Assembly (NCBI GenBank): GCA_946629205.1
Contig: CAMOXP010000098.1
Coordinates: 1 to 5,549 of the forward strand
Direction of reading: 5' to 3'
DNA: 5,549 nucleotides
Source: an uncultured Bacillota bacterium
GTDB lineage: Bacteria > Bacillota > Clostridia > Peptostreptococcales > Anaerovoracaceae
Shown here: in pieces, positions 1 through 5,494 of the stretch
How positions within the stretch are numbered: the stretch's first letter is position 1
How the letters are laid out: each line of letters starts with the position of its first letter
Notes under the pieces: model-generated
What the model was told of the DNA's origin: nothing
The model's database searches: none
Seen by the model: only the letters and a program-made list of their open reading frames with translations
Made by a program: the position numbers and the translations under genes

Positions 1-324
1 ATGGATGAAATCAAAGGCCGGCAGATCCTGCGGAAATACAACAAGTCTTCAGGTGAACCGGTCTATGTCGGAACTTACCTGATCATTTTCAAGACAGAAG
101 ACCTGAACAAGTTCTGCCTGATCATGAAGCGCATCAAGGATGAGCGGGAAGTCCCGCCGGAGTATGCCAATGATACGGAGTTCGAACCGGACACCTACAT
201 CGTTGCCGAATACTACCCGGGAATCCACAGCCGTATCTACCTTAGAGGCCTCAGTAACGAGGCTCTCAACCGTGTCATCAAAAAATACGAACAGAAGACC
301 AGGAAAAAACTCATCATGCGGTGA
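1..324 (+). CDS. Hypothetical protein, 107 aa, unrecognised; start may lie outside the window
   Basis: An open frame begins with ATG at the first base and ends at TGA 322-324. No ribosome site is visible because the window starts there, so the true start may lie further upstream. The protein is soluble-looking, with no signal peptide or membrane segment. It is rich in charged residues, with a hydrophobic strand-like stretch around residues 24-31 (GTYLIIFK) and a basic C-terminus (KKYEQKTRKKLIMR, residues 94-107). The middle holds several aromatic residues (TYIVAEYYPG, about 65-74). The alternation of short hydrophobic strands and charged helices suggests a small alpha/beta fold, but I recognise no family and assign no function. 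It is separated from the acetyltransferase gene by 61 nt, so co-transcription is possible but unproven. Confidence 0.6.
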   Translation: MDEIKGRQILRKYNKSSGEPVYVGTYLIIFKTEDLNKFCLIMKRIKDEREVPPEYANDTEFEPDTYIVAEYYPGIHSRIYLRGLSNEALNRVIKKYEQKTRKKLIMR

Positions 325-385
325 ATTCCACACTGTTTTGTGGTAAATTAATAACGTAAATAATACGGATAGGAGAATTGGAACA

Positions 386-859
386 ATGCTTAGATACAGA
401 ATATGCGACCAGCGCGACTGCAGCATCTGGGTCGAATTAAACAGGGCTTTCATGCGGGAAGAGATCAACGACAATGAGTTTTGGAATGAGGCGGACAAGC
501 TGTCGACGACTGAATTCCGGGATCTGTATATGGAGGGGCTGCAGGCCAGCGACCACGTGAAGTTCATCCTGTTTGAAGAAGATGAGGAACCGATTGGTTT
601 CGCGAATCTGATGCTGTCCTTCAGCGTCTGGTCCCACGGGAAACTCATGATCGTGGACGACTTCTATTTCAAACCGGGAGAACGCGGCAGAGGCAACGGC
701 AAGGTGGCCATGGAGATGATCGAGGAGTACGCCAGGGAACTGGGGTGCAAGCGTATCCAGCTTCATGCCCTCGCGGCCATGGATGCTGCCAAATTCTACG
801 AAGCCATCGGCTACATGCAGGATGATGTGAAGTTCTGCGTCAAGTATCTCGACGAGTAG
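386..859 (+). CDS. GNAT-family N-acetyltransferase, 157 aa
   Basis: This is a small single-domain acetyltransferase that would transfer an acetyl group from acetyl-CoA to an amine on an unknown acceptor in the cytoplasm. The acetyl-CoA pyrophosphate loop (motif A, Q/R-x-x-G-x-G/A) is seen as R-G-R-G-N-G-K at residues 100-106, after the strand MIVDDFYF (88-95). Motif B is seen near the C-terminus as AAKFYEAIGY (134-143), the usual helix plus Gly-Tyr of GNAT proteins. The length is typical for the fold. AGGAG at 371-375 lies 10 nt before the ATG, slightly far but usable. A weak sigma70-like pair (TTGTGG 338-343 and TAATAC 361-366, 17-nt spacer) lies upstream; each box matches consensus at only about half its positions. 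The substrate cannot be read from sequence. The gene may be co-transcribed with the genes downstream, because the following intergenic stretch has no credible promoter. The family call is firm; the specificity is unknown. Confidence 0.88.
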   Translation: MLRYRICDQRDCSIWVELNRAFMREEINDNEFWNEADKLSTTEFRDLYMEGLQASDHVKFILFEEDEEPIGFANLMLSFSVWSHGKLMIVDDFYFKPGERGRGNGKVAMEMIEEYARELGCKRIQLHALAAMDAAKFYEAIGYMQDDVKFCVKYLDE

Positions 860-866
860 AGAAAAT

Positions 867-960
867 CAGAGACGCACAGCCAACACCCAGCCAGCGCACA
901 GACAGCACACAGCCGGCGCACAGACCGCGCAAAGGCAACAACACAGGCAACGCAAAGCCA
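867..960 (+). repeat. Thymine-free C/A-rich spacer with degenerate 22-nt tandem repeat
   Basis: The 94 bases between T866 and T961 contain no thymine on the + strand. By hand count there are 37 C, 35 A and 22 G. Inside it, two adjacent 22-nt units (889-910 and 911-932) match at 18 of 22 positions around a shared core GCGCACAGAC. A poorer copy of the core (GCACAG) precedes them at 874-879. The transcript here would be uracil-free, C-rich relative to G and weakly structured, which resembles a Rho-loading or unstructured leader segment. That role is inference. No good -10 hexamer can exist in such a stretch, so a promoter for the GRE genes is more likely upstream of it or within the few bases after it. 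Confidence 0.7.
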
Positions 961-984
961 TCGCATACATGTGAGGAGAAACCA

Positions 985-1119
985 ATGAGTATCCCATTCA
1001 TAAAAGACAAAAAAGAGCCTGAAAAAGGCATCCTCAAACAGCGCAAAAAAACAAAGAAAGATAAACTCCAGAAGCCTCAGAAACCTAAGAAGGCGCCGCA
1101 GAAGGACACATTCTGGTAA
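985..1119 (+). CDS. Lysine-rich microprotein, 44 aa, function unknown
   Basis: The frame runs from ATG 985 to TAA 1117-1119. AGGAG at 974-978 sits 6 nt before the ATG, one of the best ribosome sites in the window, which is the main reason to call it a gene. The peptide starts MSIPFIKDKKEPEKG and ends APQKDTFW. It has 15 lysines and 1 arginine against 5 acidic residues, so it is strongly basic. It has proline-lysine runs (QKPQKPKK, residues 29-36), no cysteine, no membrane segment and no signal peptide, and is probably disordered. It ends 22 nt before the GRE start codon and faces the same way, so it should be translated from the same message. It could be a nucleic-acid-binding or chaperone-like accessory, a translated leader that tunes ribosome delivery to the GRE gene, or a chance ORF. 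I do not recognise a family. Confidence 0.6.
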   Translation: MSIPFIKDKKEPEKGILKQRKKTKKDKLQKPQKPKKAPQKDTFW

Positions 1120-1141
1120 AGGCAGGTATAGAGAGGTTCTT

Positions 1142-3511
1142 ATGATCACTGACAGAGTACAGCGCCTGAAGGACAGGTTTTTGTCCGTCAGGCCCAACAT
1201 CACGCCTGAGAGGCTTTTGCTTATCACCGAGGCGTACAAGAGGTACGCGGGTGAGCCGCGGTACCTGTTTCGGGGCAAAACCCTGGCTTACGTGCTGGAC
1301 AATCTGAGCATCACTATCCACGACGAGGAGCTCATCGTCGGCGTGCCGACGTACACGCTGCGCGGCGCATTGCTCTTCCCGGAGTACAGCTCGACAGACT
1401 GGCTTTTGGAAGAGATTCCGGAGTTTCCGACGAGGAAACTGGACGAGATCGATGTGACGGAAGAGGATAAGAAGGTCATCATGGACTGTCTGGAGAAATT
1501 CTGGCAGGGGCGGGCCATCGAAGATCTGCTCGTTGACATATTCCCGGAGGACACTATGGCCATGTACGAAAACTCCATCATCGACATGGGCCAGGTCAAC
1601 ACCATCTCCGGAGAAGTCGTACCGGACTACAAGGAACTTATGGCGCAGGGCTTCAAAGGCTATATTGAGCGCTGCAGGGAAAAGATCGCGGAAACAGAGG
1701 GAGACACCTTCGAAAACCAGGAGAAACAGGACTTTTGGAGAGCGGGCATCATCGTCCTGGAGGCGGTGATCCGTTTCGCGAACCGCTATGCGGACAAGGC
1801 CCTCGAGCTCGCGGAACAGGAAACGAACCCGGGCAGAAAGGCCGAGCTTCTGGAAATCGCCTCCAACTGCAGAAACGTGCCGGAGAATCCGCCGAGAGGA
1901 TTCTATGAGGCGCTGCAGTTTGTATGGTTCGTGCACCTCGTTTATCACATCGAAGGACCGGCGACAGCGTGCAGCTTCGGACGGTTCGACCAGATCCTGT
2001 ATCCATACATGGAAATGGACATGAACGCAGGCGTCTTCGATGAAGACAAAGCCCAGGAGATTTTGGAGTGCTTCTTCCTGAAGTGCGGTGAAGTCATCGA
2101 GGTCAGAGACAAAGAGTGTTCCAAAGCATTCGCAGGCTTCCCGATGTGGGCCATCGTGATGGTGGGCGGTCTCGGATTGGACGGGGAGGACGCGACCAAC
2201 AAGCTGAGCCACATGTGCCTGACAGCAGGCGCAGACGTACAGACCGCGCAGCCTGTCCTGGCTATGCGGATCAGCGACAAGACGCCGGAGGATCTGTTCC
2301 GCCAGGCGGCAGAGATGATCCAGGCAGGCATGGCGCAGCCGGGTCTGTTCAATGACGATGTGAACATGAAAATCGTACGCTCCAAGGGCGGCACCGACGA
2401 AGAGGTATTGGGCTGGAACGTGGTCGGATGCACCCAGCCCCAGTATGGCGGCGGCGGAGCGGACTGCTTCCCGGACGTAGGATACGTCAACTACGCCAAG
2501 TGTCTGGAATTCGTCCTGCATAGGGGCGTGGATCCGAGGACCGGTATGAAACTTGGAATCGATACCGGCGATCCGTGTGAATTCACCTGCAAGGAGGACC
2601 TCATCGAGGCGTGCAAAAAGCAGATTATCTACATCCATGAAAGAATGGTGGAAGCATCGAGAATCATTCAGGTGGAACAGGCGAGACGGCTTCCTGCAGT
2701 CTACACCTCAATGACCGTTGGCGGCTGCATTGAGAAGGGAATGTCCGTCCAGGAGGGCGGCGCGAAGCATTCCAGCTCGGGAATATTCGGTACGGGAACA
2801 GCGAACCTGGCTGACTCCATCGTAGGTATCGAGTATGCCGTATTCAAGGATAAGCTCGTCACCATGCAGGAGCTGATCGACATTCTCGACAGCGACTTCA
2901 AGGACAACGAGAGGATCCGTCAGTACCTGATCAACATACCGCCGAAGTTCGGCAATGACGATCCTTATGTTGACAGTATCAACCATGATATCTGCAACTA
3001 CGTGGCGGAGACCGTCCAGCAGTGGAAGGACGCTCGCGGCGGTCACTACGACTACACGCTGATGTCCCAGTCTGAAAACGTGCCGCACGGTGAGGAGACC
3101 GGCGCGACCCCGGACGGACGTCATGCGGGCGAGGCGCTCAACGACAATTCCTCACCGATGATGGGCCGTGATATCTGCGGACCGACGGCGACGGTCAAAT
3201 CCGTCGCGTCCCTCAAGCCGGAGAACTTCTACGCAGGAGCCCTGTTCAATTTGCGGTTCGACCCGAAGAGCGTGGAAGGCGAGAAGGGCATCGACACCAT
3301 CGAAAGCGTCGTGAAAACCTTTTTCAAGGAGGGCGGGCAGCACATCCAGATCAATGTGGTGGATGACGCCACGCTGCGCGCCGCTCAGGAGCGTCCGGAG
3401 GATTACAGAGGTCTGGTCGTCCGCGTCGCAGGCTATCTGGCCTACTTCACAGAACTCGACCGGCACGTCCAGGACGCCCTCATCGCGAGAACCGCGCACG
3501 GAGGCTGCTAA
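1142..3511 (+). CDS. Glycyl radical enzyme of the PFL/glycerol-dehydratase-like superfamily with atypical active site, 789 aa
   Basis: This is a cytoplasmic, strictly anaerobic radical enzyme. The N-terminal PFL-like domain has the usual landmarks: DEELIVG (61-67), FPEYSSTDW (79-87), FYEALQF (254-260), SFGRFDQ (278-284), P-x-L-x-x-R-I (371-377) and FNDD (403-406). The thiyl cysteine is Cys430. The glycyl radical domain is near the C-terminus: TPDGR (656-660), then RVAGYLAYF (761-769) with radical Gly764, and IARTAH (781-786). The length matches glycerol dehydratase (787 aa by recall). Two pocket positions differ from that family: the motif after Cys430 is Cys-Thr-Gln rather than Cys-X-Glu, and GEVVPDY (157-163) has Glu158 where glycerol dehydratase has His164. 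Asp445 probably matches Asp447 of that enzyme. GAGAGG (1131-1136) lies 5 nt before the start. There is no N-terminal microcompartment-targeting extension. The superfamily call is certain; reaction and substrate are not assigned, and a lyase, dehydratase or decarboxylase are all possible. Confidence 0.97.
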   Translation: MITDRVQRLKDRFLSVRPNITPERLLLITEAYKRYAGEPRYLFRGKTLAYVLDNLSITIHDEELIVGVPTYTLRGALLFPEYSSTDWLLEEIPEFPTRKLDEIDVTEEDKKVIMDCLEKFWQGRAIEDLLVDIFPEDTMAMYENSIIDMGQVNTISGEVVPDYKELMAQGFKGYIERCREKIAETEGDTFENQEKQDFWRAGIIVLEAVIRFANRYADKALELAEQETNPGRKAELLEIASNCRNVPENPPRGFYEALQFVWFVHLVYHIEGPATACSFGRFDQILYPYMEMDMNAGVFDEDKAQEILECFFLKCGEVIEVRDKECSKAFAGFPMWAIVMVGGLGLDGEDATNKLSHMCLTAGADVQTAQPVLAMRISDKTPEDLFRQAAEMIQAGMAQPGLFNDDVNMKIVRSKGGTDEEVLGWNVVGCTQPQYGGGGADCFPDVGYVNYAKCLEFVLHRGVDPRTGMKLGIDTGDPCEFTCKEDLIEACKKQIIYIHERMVEASRIIQVEQARRLPAVYTSMTVGGCIEKGMSVQEGGAKHSSSGIFGTGTANLADSIVGIEYAVFKDKLVTMQELIDILDSDFKDNERIRQYLINIPPKFGNDDPYVDSINHDICNYVAETVQQWKDARGGHYDYTLMSQSENVPHGEETGATPDGRHAGEALNDNSSPMMGRDICGPTATVKSVASLKPENFYAGALFNLRFDPKSVEGEKGIDTIESVVKTFFKEGGQHIQINVVDDATLRAAQERPEDYRGLVVRVAGYLAYFTELDRHVQDALIARTAHGGC
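3500..3504 (+). promoter_or_regulatory. Ribosome site for the activase embedded in the GRE C-terminal codons
   Basis: GGAGG lies 6 nt before the activase ATG at 3511 and is formed by the GRE codons for His-Gly-Gly just before its final Cys and TAA. The stop and start overlap as TAATG. This fixes the activase start and implies translational coupling, so that activase is made where the GRE has just been made. Confidence 0.8.
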
Positions 3512-4425
3512 TGCGCAAAACCAATACAGCATTGATTGGGAACATTCAGAAATTTTCAACTCAGGACGGCCCCGGGATACGCTCCACCGTATTCCTCAAA
3601 GGCTGTCCTTTGCAATGCGTCTGGTGCCACAATCCGGAGATGATCCGGCCGCAGAACCAGATGATTCTCAGCCCGTCCCGCTGCATCAAGTGCGGAGCAT
3701 GCACGGAGGTCTGCCCGAAAGGCGGAATCACCGTGGGAGAAGAGGGTCCGGCCATCGACTTTACCGCCTGTGAAGCCTGCGGAGCATGCGCTGAAGTATG
3801 CTATGCAAAGGCCATCACACCGGTAGCAACGGAGATGACCGTATCTTATGTTATGGAAACCATACTGCAGGACCGGGATTTCTATGAAGACTCCGGCGGC
3901 GGCGTCACCATCAGCGGCGGAGAGCCTTTGCAGCACGGTGACTTCGCGCGGGAACTGATCGACGCCTGCAGTGAAGAAGGGATCGATGTCTGCATCGACA
4001 CTTCAGGCTATGGGGAAACAGAGCTTTTGATGGAGTTGGCGTCACAGCCGGCGGTCACGCATATCTTATTCGACATCAAACACATGGACAGCGGGGAGCA
4101 CGAACGTCTTACCGGCGTGGGGAACGAATTGATTCTGGGCAACCTGCGGGCGCTGGCAGCTGATCCGGGAACACATGATAAAATCTGGGCCAGGATGCCT
4201 TTGCTTCACGGCGTGAATGACGGGGAGGCAGAGATCCGGGCGATCAGAGATCTGCTGCAGGAGCTTGGAATCCGGAGGGTGTCGCTGCTCGGCTACCATG
4301 AGATGGGCATCGCCAAGGCGCGCCATACGGGTGCAGGATATATGGAATTTGAAGCGCCGTCAAAGGAGCGGATGAATGAAATCAGAGACCTGCTGCAGGA
4401 AGCAGGTGTGGAGGTAGAAGCATGA
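3511..4425 (+). CDS. Glycyl radical enzyme activating protein (radical SAM), 304 aa
   Basis: The activase reductively cleaves S-adenosylmethionine and abstracts a hydrogen from the GRE glycine (Gly764 of the upstream protein). The radical-SAM cluster motif C-x3-C-x2-C is seen as Cys32, Cys36 and Cys39 in KGCPLQCVWCHNPE. A ferredoxin-like insert follows with two four-Cys sets, Cys58/61/64/68 and Cys87/90/93/97, for two more [4Fe-4S] clusters. This is the layout of activases for dehydratase- and decarboxylase-type GREs; the plain pyruvate formate-lyase activase lacks it. The SAM-binding SGGEP is at 135-139, after a Gly-rich turn, and DIK is at 188-190. The N-terminal FSTQDGPGIRSTVFLKGC is standard for the family. 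The length equals that of the glycerol dehydratase activase as I recall it. It overlaps the GRE stop by 1 nt and the SDR start by 4 nt. Pairing with the adjacent GRE is inferred from this linkage. A near-repeat, IRDLLQE, occurs at 245-251 and 291-297. Confidence 0.97.
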   Translation: MRKTNTALIGNIQKFSTQDGPGIRSTVFLKGCPLQCVWCHNPEMIRPQNQMILSPSRCIKCGACTEVCPKGGITVGEEGPAIDFTACEACGACAEVCYAKAITPVATEMTVSYVMETILQDRDFYEDSGGGVTISGGEPLQHGDFARELIDACSEEGIDVCIDTSGYGETELLMELASQPAVTHILFDIKHMDSGEHERLTGVGNELILGNLRALAADPGTHDKIWARMPLLHGVNDGEAEIRAIRDLLQELGIRRVSLLGYHEMGIAKARHTGAGYMEFEAPSKERMNEIRDLLQEAGVEVEA

Positions 4426-5207
4426 CAGTCAGAAACAGAGTCGCCATCGTTACAGGCGGCGCGATGGGAAACGGCAAGGGAATCGCAGAAGTGCTGGCGT
4501 CACAGGGCGCCAAGGTCGCCATCTTCGATAAGAGCGACACGCTGGAAGAAACCGTCCGCGAGCTGTCCGCCAAAGGCTGCGAGGTCAGCGGGTTCAAGAC
4601 CGATATCACGGATCGGGCCAATATCGACGCGTCCGTTGCGGCCGTGATCGAAAAGTACGGGCGGATCGATATCCTCGTCAATAACGCCGGCGTCATGAAG
4701 AATCTGCCGTTTTTGGAGACTGGCATGGACAATCTGGACTTTCATATCGATATCAACATCAAAGGACCGTGGAACGTCACGCAGAGCGTCATCCCGCACA
4801 TGGTGAAGAACAAGTACGGCCGGATCGTGACGATCGCGTCCGTGACAGGCGGCTTCGTGGATGACGGGGGAGACATGTCCTACGCCATCACCAAGTCGGC
4901 GCTGATCGGCTTCGGCAGGTGCCTGGCCATGGAATTCATCGAGGATGGCATCACATCCAACATCATCTGCCCCGGCTACTGCAACACCCCGATGGTCGCT
5001 AAAGAAGCAGCCGAGGAGCGCCCGGAAGACCCGTCCTCATTCCTCGACGACCTGGCGTCCAGCCTGCCCATCGGACGCCTCGGCAAACCCCAGGACATCG
5101 GCTTCCTGGCAAGCTACCTGGCCAGCGACGAAGCCGGCTTCATCACCGGCCAGACCATCATCATCGACGGCGGCTGCACACTGCCAGAGACGAATCTGGA
5201 TTATTGA
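4422..5207 (+). CDS. UcpA-like short-chain dehydrogenase/reductase, NAD-type, 261 aa
   Basis: A classical SDR that interconverts an alcohol and a ketone or aldehyde. The Rossmann motif T-G-x3-G-x-G is seen at 11-18 (TGGAMGNG). NNAG is at 87-90. The catalytic tetrad is Asn112, Ser140, Tyr154 and Lys158 (SYAITK, 153-158). Asp36 at the end of the second strand favours NAD(H) over NADP(H). Several stretches resemble Escherichia coli UcpA as I remember it: FHIDINIKGPWNVT (107-120), ICPGY (182-186) and IDGGCTLPET (248-257). UcpA itself has no firm physiological substrate, so the name gives a subfamily and not a function; no symbol is assigned. GGAGG at 4410-4414 lies 7 nt before the ATG, which overlaps the activase stop as ATGA. 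This coupling places the SDR in the same pathway as the GRE, either making the GRE substrate or handling its carbonyl product. The substrate is unknown. Confidence 0.95.
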   Translation: MTVRNRVAIVTGGAMGNGKGIAEVLASQGAKVAIFDKSDTLEETVRELSAKGCEVSGFKTDITDRANIDASVAAVIEKYGRIDILVNNAGVMKNLPFLETGMDNLDFHIDINIKGPWNVTQSVIPHMVKNKYGRIVTIASVTGGFVDDGGDMSYAITKSALIGFGRCLAMEFIEDGITSNIICPGYCNTPMVAKEAAEERPEDPSSFLDDLASSLPIGRLGKPQDIGFLASYLASDEAGFITGQTIIIDGGCTLPETNLDY

Positions 5208-5215
5208 TTGTTTAT

Positions 5216-5235
5216 TTCGCTCCCCGGCGAGCGAA
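5216..5235 (+). other. Stem-loop just after the operon, without a U-tract
   Basis: TTCGCTC (5216-5222) and GAGCGAA (5229-5235) form a perfect 7-bp stem with a 6-nt loop, starting 9 nt after the SDR stop codon. It has the position of a terminator, but the bases after it (CAGCCGCAG) are not a T-run on this strand, and no T-run serves the other strand. It may protect the mRNA 3' end or be part of the larger structured region that follows. Confidence 0.5.
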
Positions 5236-5238
5236 CAG

Positions 5239-5358
5239 CCGCAGAAATATAGCAAAAGAATAACAAATTCTGCGGGAATAATGGGGGGTGAGCGGGTTCA
5301 TGGAATCGGACCCGCAGAAATCGGTTGTTCAATCGAAAAATACTGCGGTCACCCGCTC
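5239..5358 (+). repeat. Cluster of competing inverted repeats (two copies of CCGCAGAAAT-N21-CTGCGG plus GCGGGT/ACCCGC arms)
   Basis: CCGCAGAAAT occurs at 5239-5248 and 5312-5321. Each copy is followed by CTGCGG at the same 31-nt offset (5270-5275 and 5343-5348), giving twin hairpins 73 nt apart; the 21-nt spacers are not alike. TTCTGCGGG (5268-5276) can also pair perfectly with CCCGCAGAA (5311-5319). Separately, GCGGGTTC (5292-5299) can pair with GGACCCGC (5308-5315, one G-U, 8-nt loop), or GAGCGGGT (5290-5297) with ACCCGCTC (5351-5358). Several pairings exclude each other, as in attenuators and riboswitches. I match it to no known riboswitch class. Multiple operator half-sites in DNA would also explain it. 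Confidence 0.55.
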
Positions 5359-5382
5359 GCAGGACATCCTTTCCCACTGGGG

Positions 5383-5416
5383 ACAGATTGGCGGGTAGAA
5401 GCCCTTCCAAATCTGT
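5383..5416 (+). promoter_or_regulatory. Imperfect 34-nt palindrome (operator or RNA hairpin)
   Basis: ACAGATTGG (5383-5391) pairs with the arm ending AATCTGT (5410-5416), with one bulged A, followed by an inner GGG/CCC stem (5393-5395 with 5402-5404) and a 6-nt loop, about 12 bp in all. The bases after it (GGTATTATAACTT) are only partly T, so it is a poor intrinsic terminator. It abuts the extended -10 candidate at 5416, which fits a repressor or activator site over the -35 region. Its GCGGGT (5391-5396) can alternatively pair with ACCCGC at 5351-5356. Confidence 0.45.
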
Positions 5417-5424
5417 GGTATTAT
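5416..5424 (+). promoter_or_regulatory. Extended -10 promoter candidate for the gene at 5495
   Basis: TGGTATTAT is an extended -10 element: TG, one base, then TATTAT, matching TATAAT at 5 of 6 positions. No good -35 box stands about 17 nt upstream, which is tolerated for extended -10 promoters. Transcription would begin near 5431 and leave a leader of about 64 nt before the ATG at 5495. Confidence 0.4.
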
Positions 5425-5494
5425 AACTTCAATATGAAACACAAGCCGGAATAATCAGACTATATATCAAAGAAATCGAAGAAAGGATATCATT

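Noticed and set aside
328..343. CCACA/TGTGG hairpin after the first gene as a terminator
   Set aside because: The stem is only 5 bp and is followed by an A/T mix rather than a T-run, so it is too weak to call.
338..366. Sigma70 promoter TTGTGG-17-TAATAC upstream of the acetyltransferase
   Set aside because: Spacing is ideal, but each hexamer matches consensus at only about 3 of 6 positions, so it is mentioned only as a weak possibility.
811..1278. Long minus-strand open frame with Cys/Leu-rich translation across the T-free spacer
   Set aside because: It overlaps the end of the acetyltransferase gene, the microprotein and the GRE start. Its odd composition is simply the complement of the A/C-rich repeat, and no ribosome site is seen.
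1085..2638. 517-codon minus-strand open frame opposite the GRE gene
   Set aside because: It is an antisense shadow of a strongly coding gene in moderately GC-rich DNA. The translation is His/Arg/Leu-rich without any recognisable motif, while the + strand frame has all GRE landmarks.
1142..3511. Naming the GRE as glycerol, propanediol or trans-4-hydroxyproline dehydratase, or choline TMA-lyase
   Set aside because: The Cys-X-Glu and GH-type motifs those enzymes rely on are changed here. Neighbouring marker genes such as a propanediol dehydrogenase, proline reductase or microcompartment shell are absent from the window.
1142..3511. Pyruvate formate-lyase
   Set aside because: Pyruvate formate-lyase has two adjacent active-site cysteines (Cys-Cys), and its activase lacks the ferredoxin insert. 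Here there is a single Cys430, and the activase has two extra four-Cys sets.
5383..5430. Intrinsic terminator for the GRE operon
   Set aside because: The hairpin is good, but the downstream bases GGTATTATAACTT lack a continuous T-run and fit an extended -10 element better.
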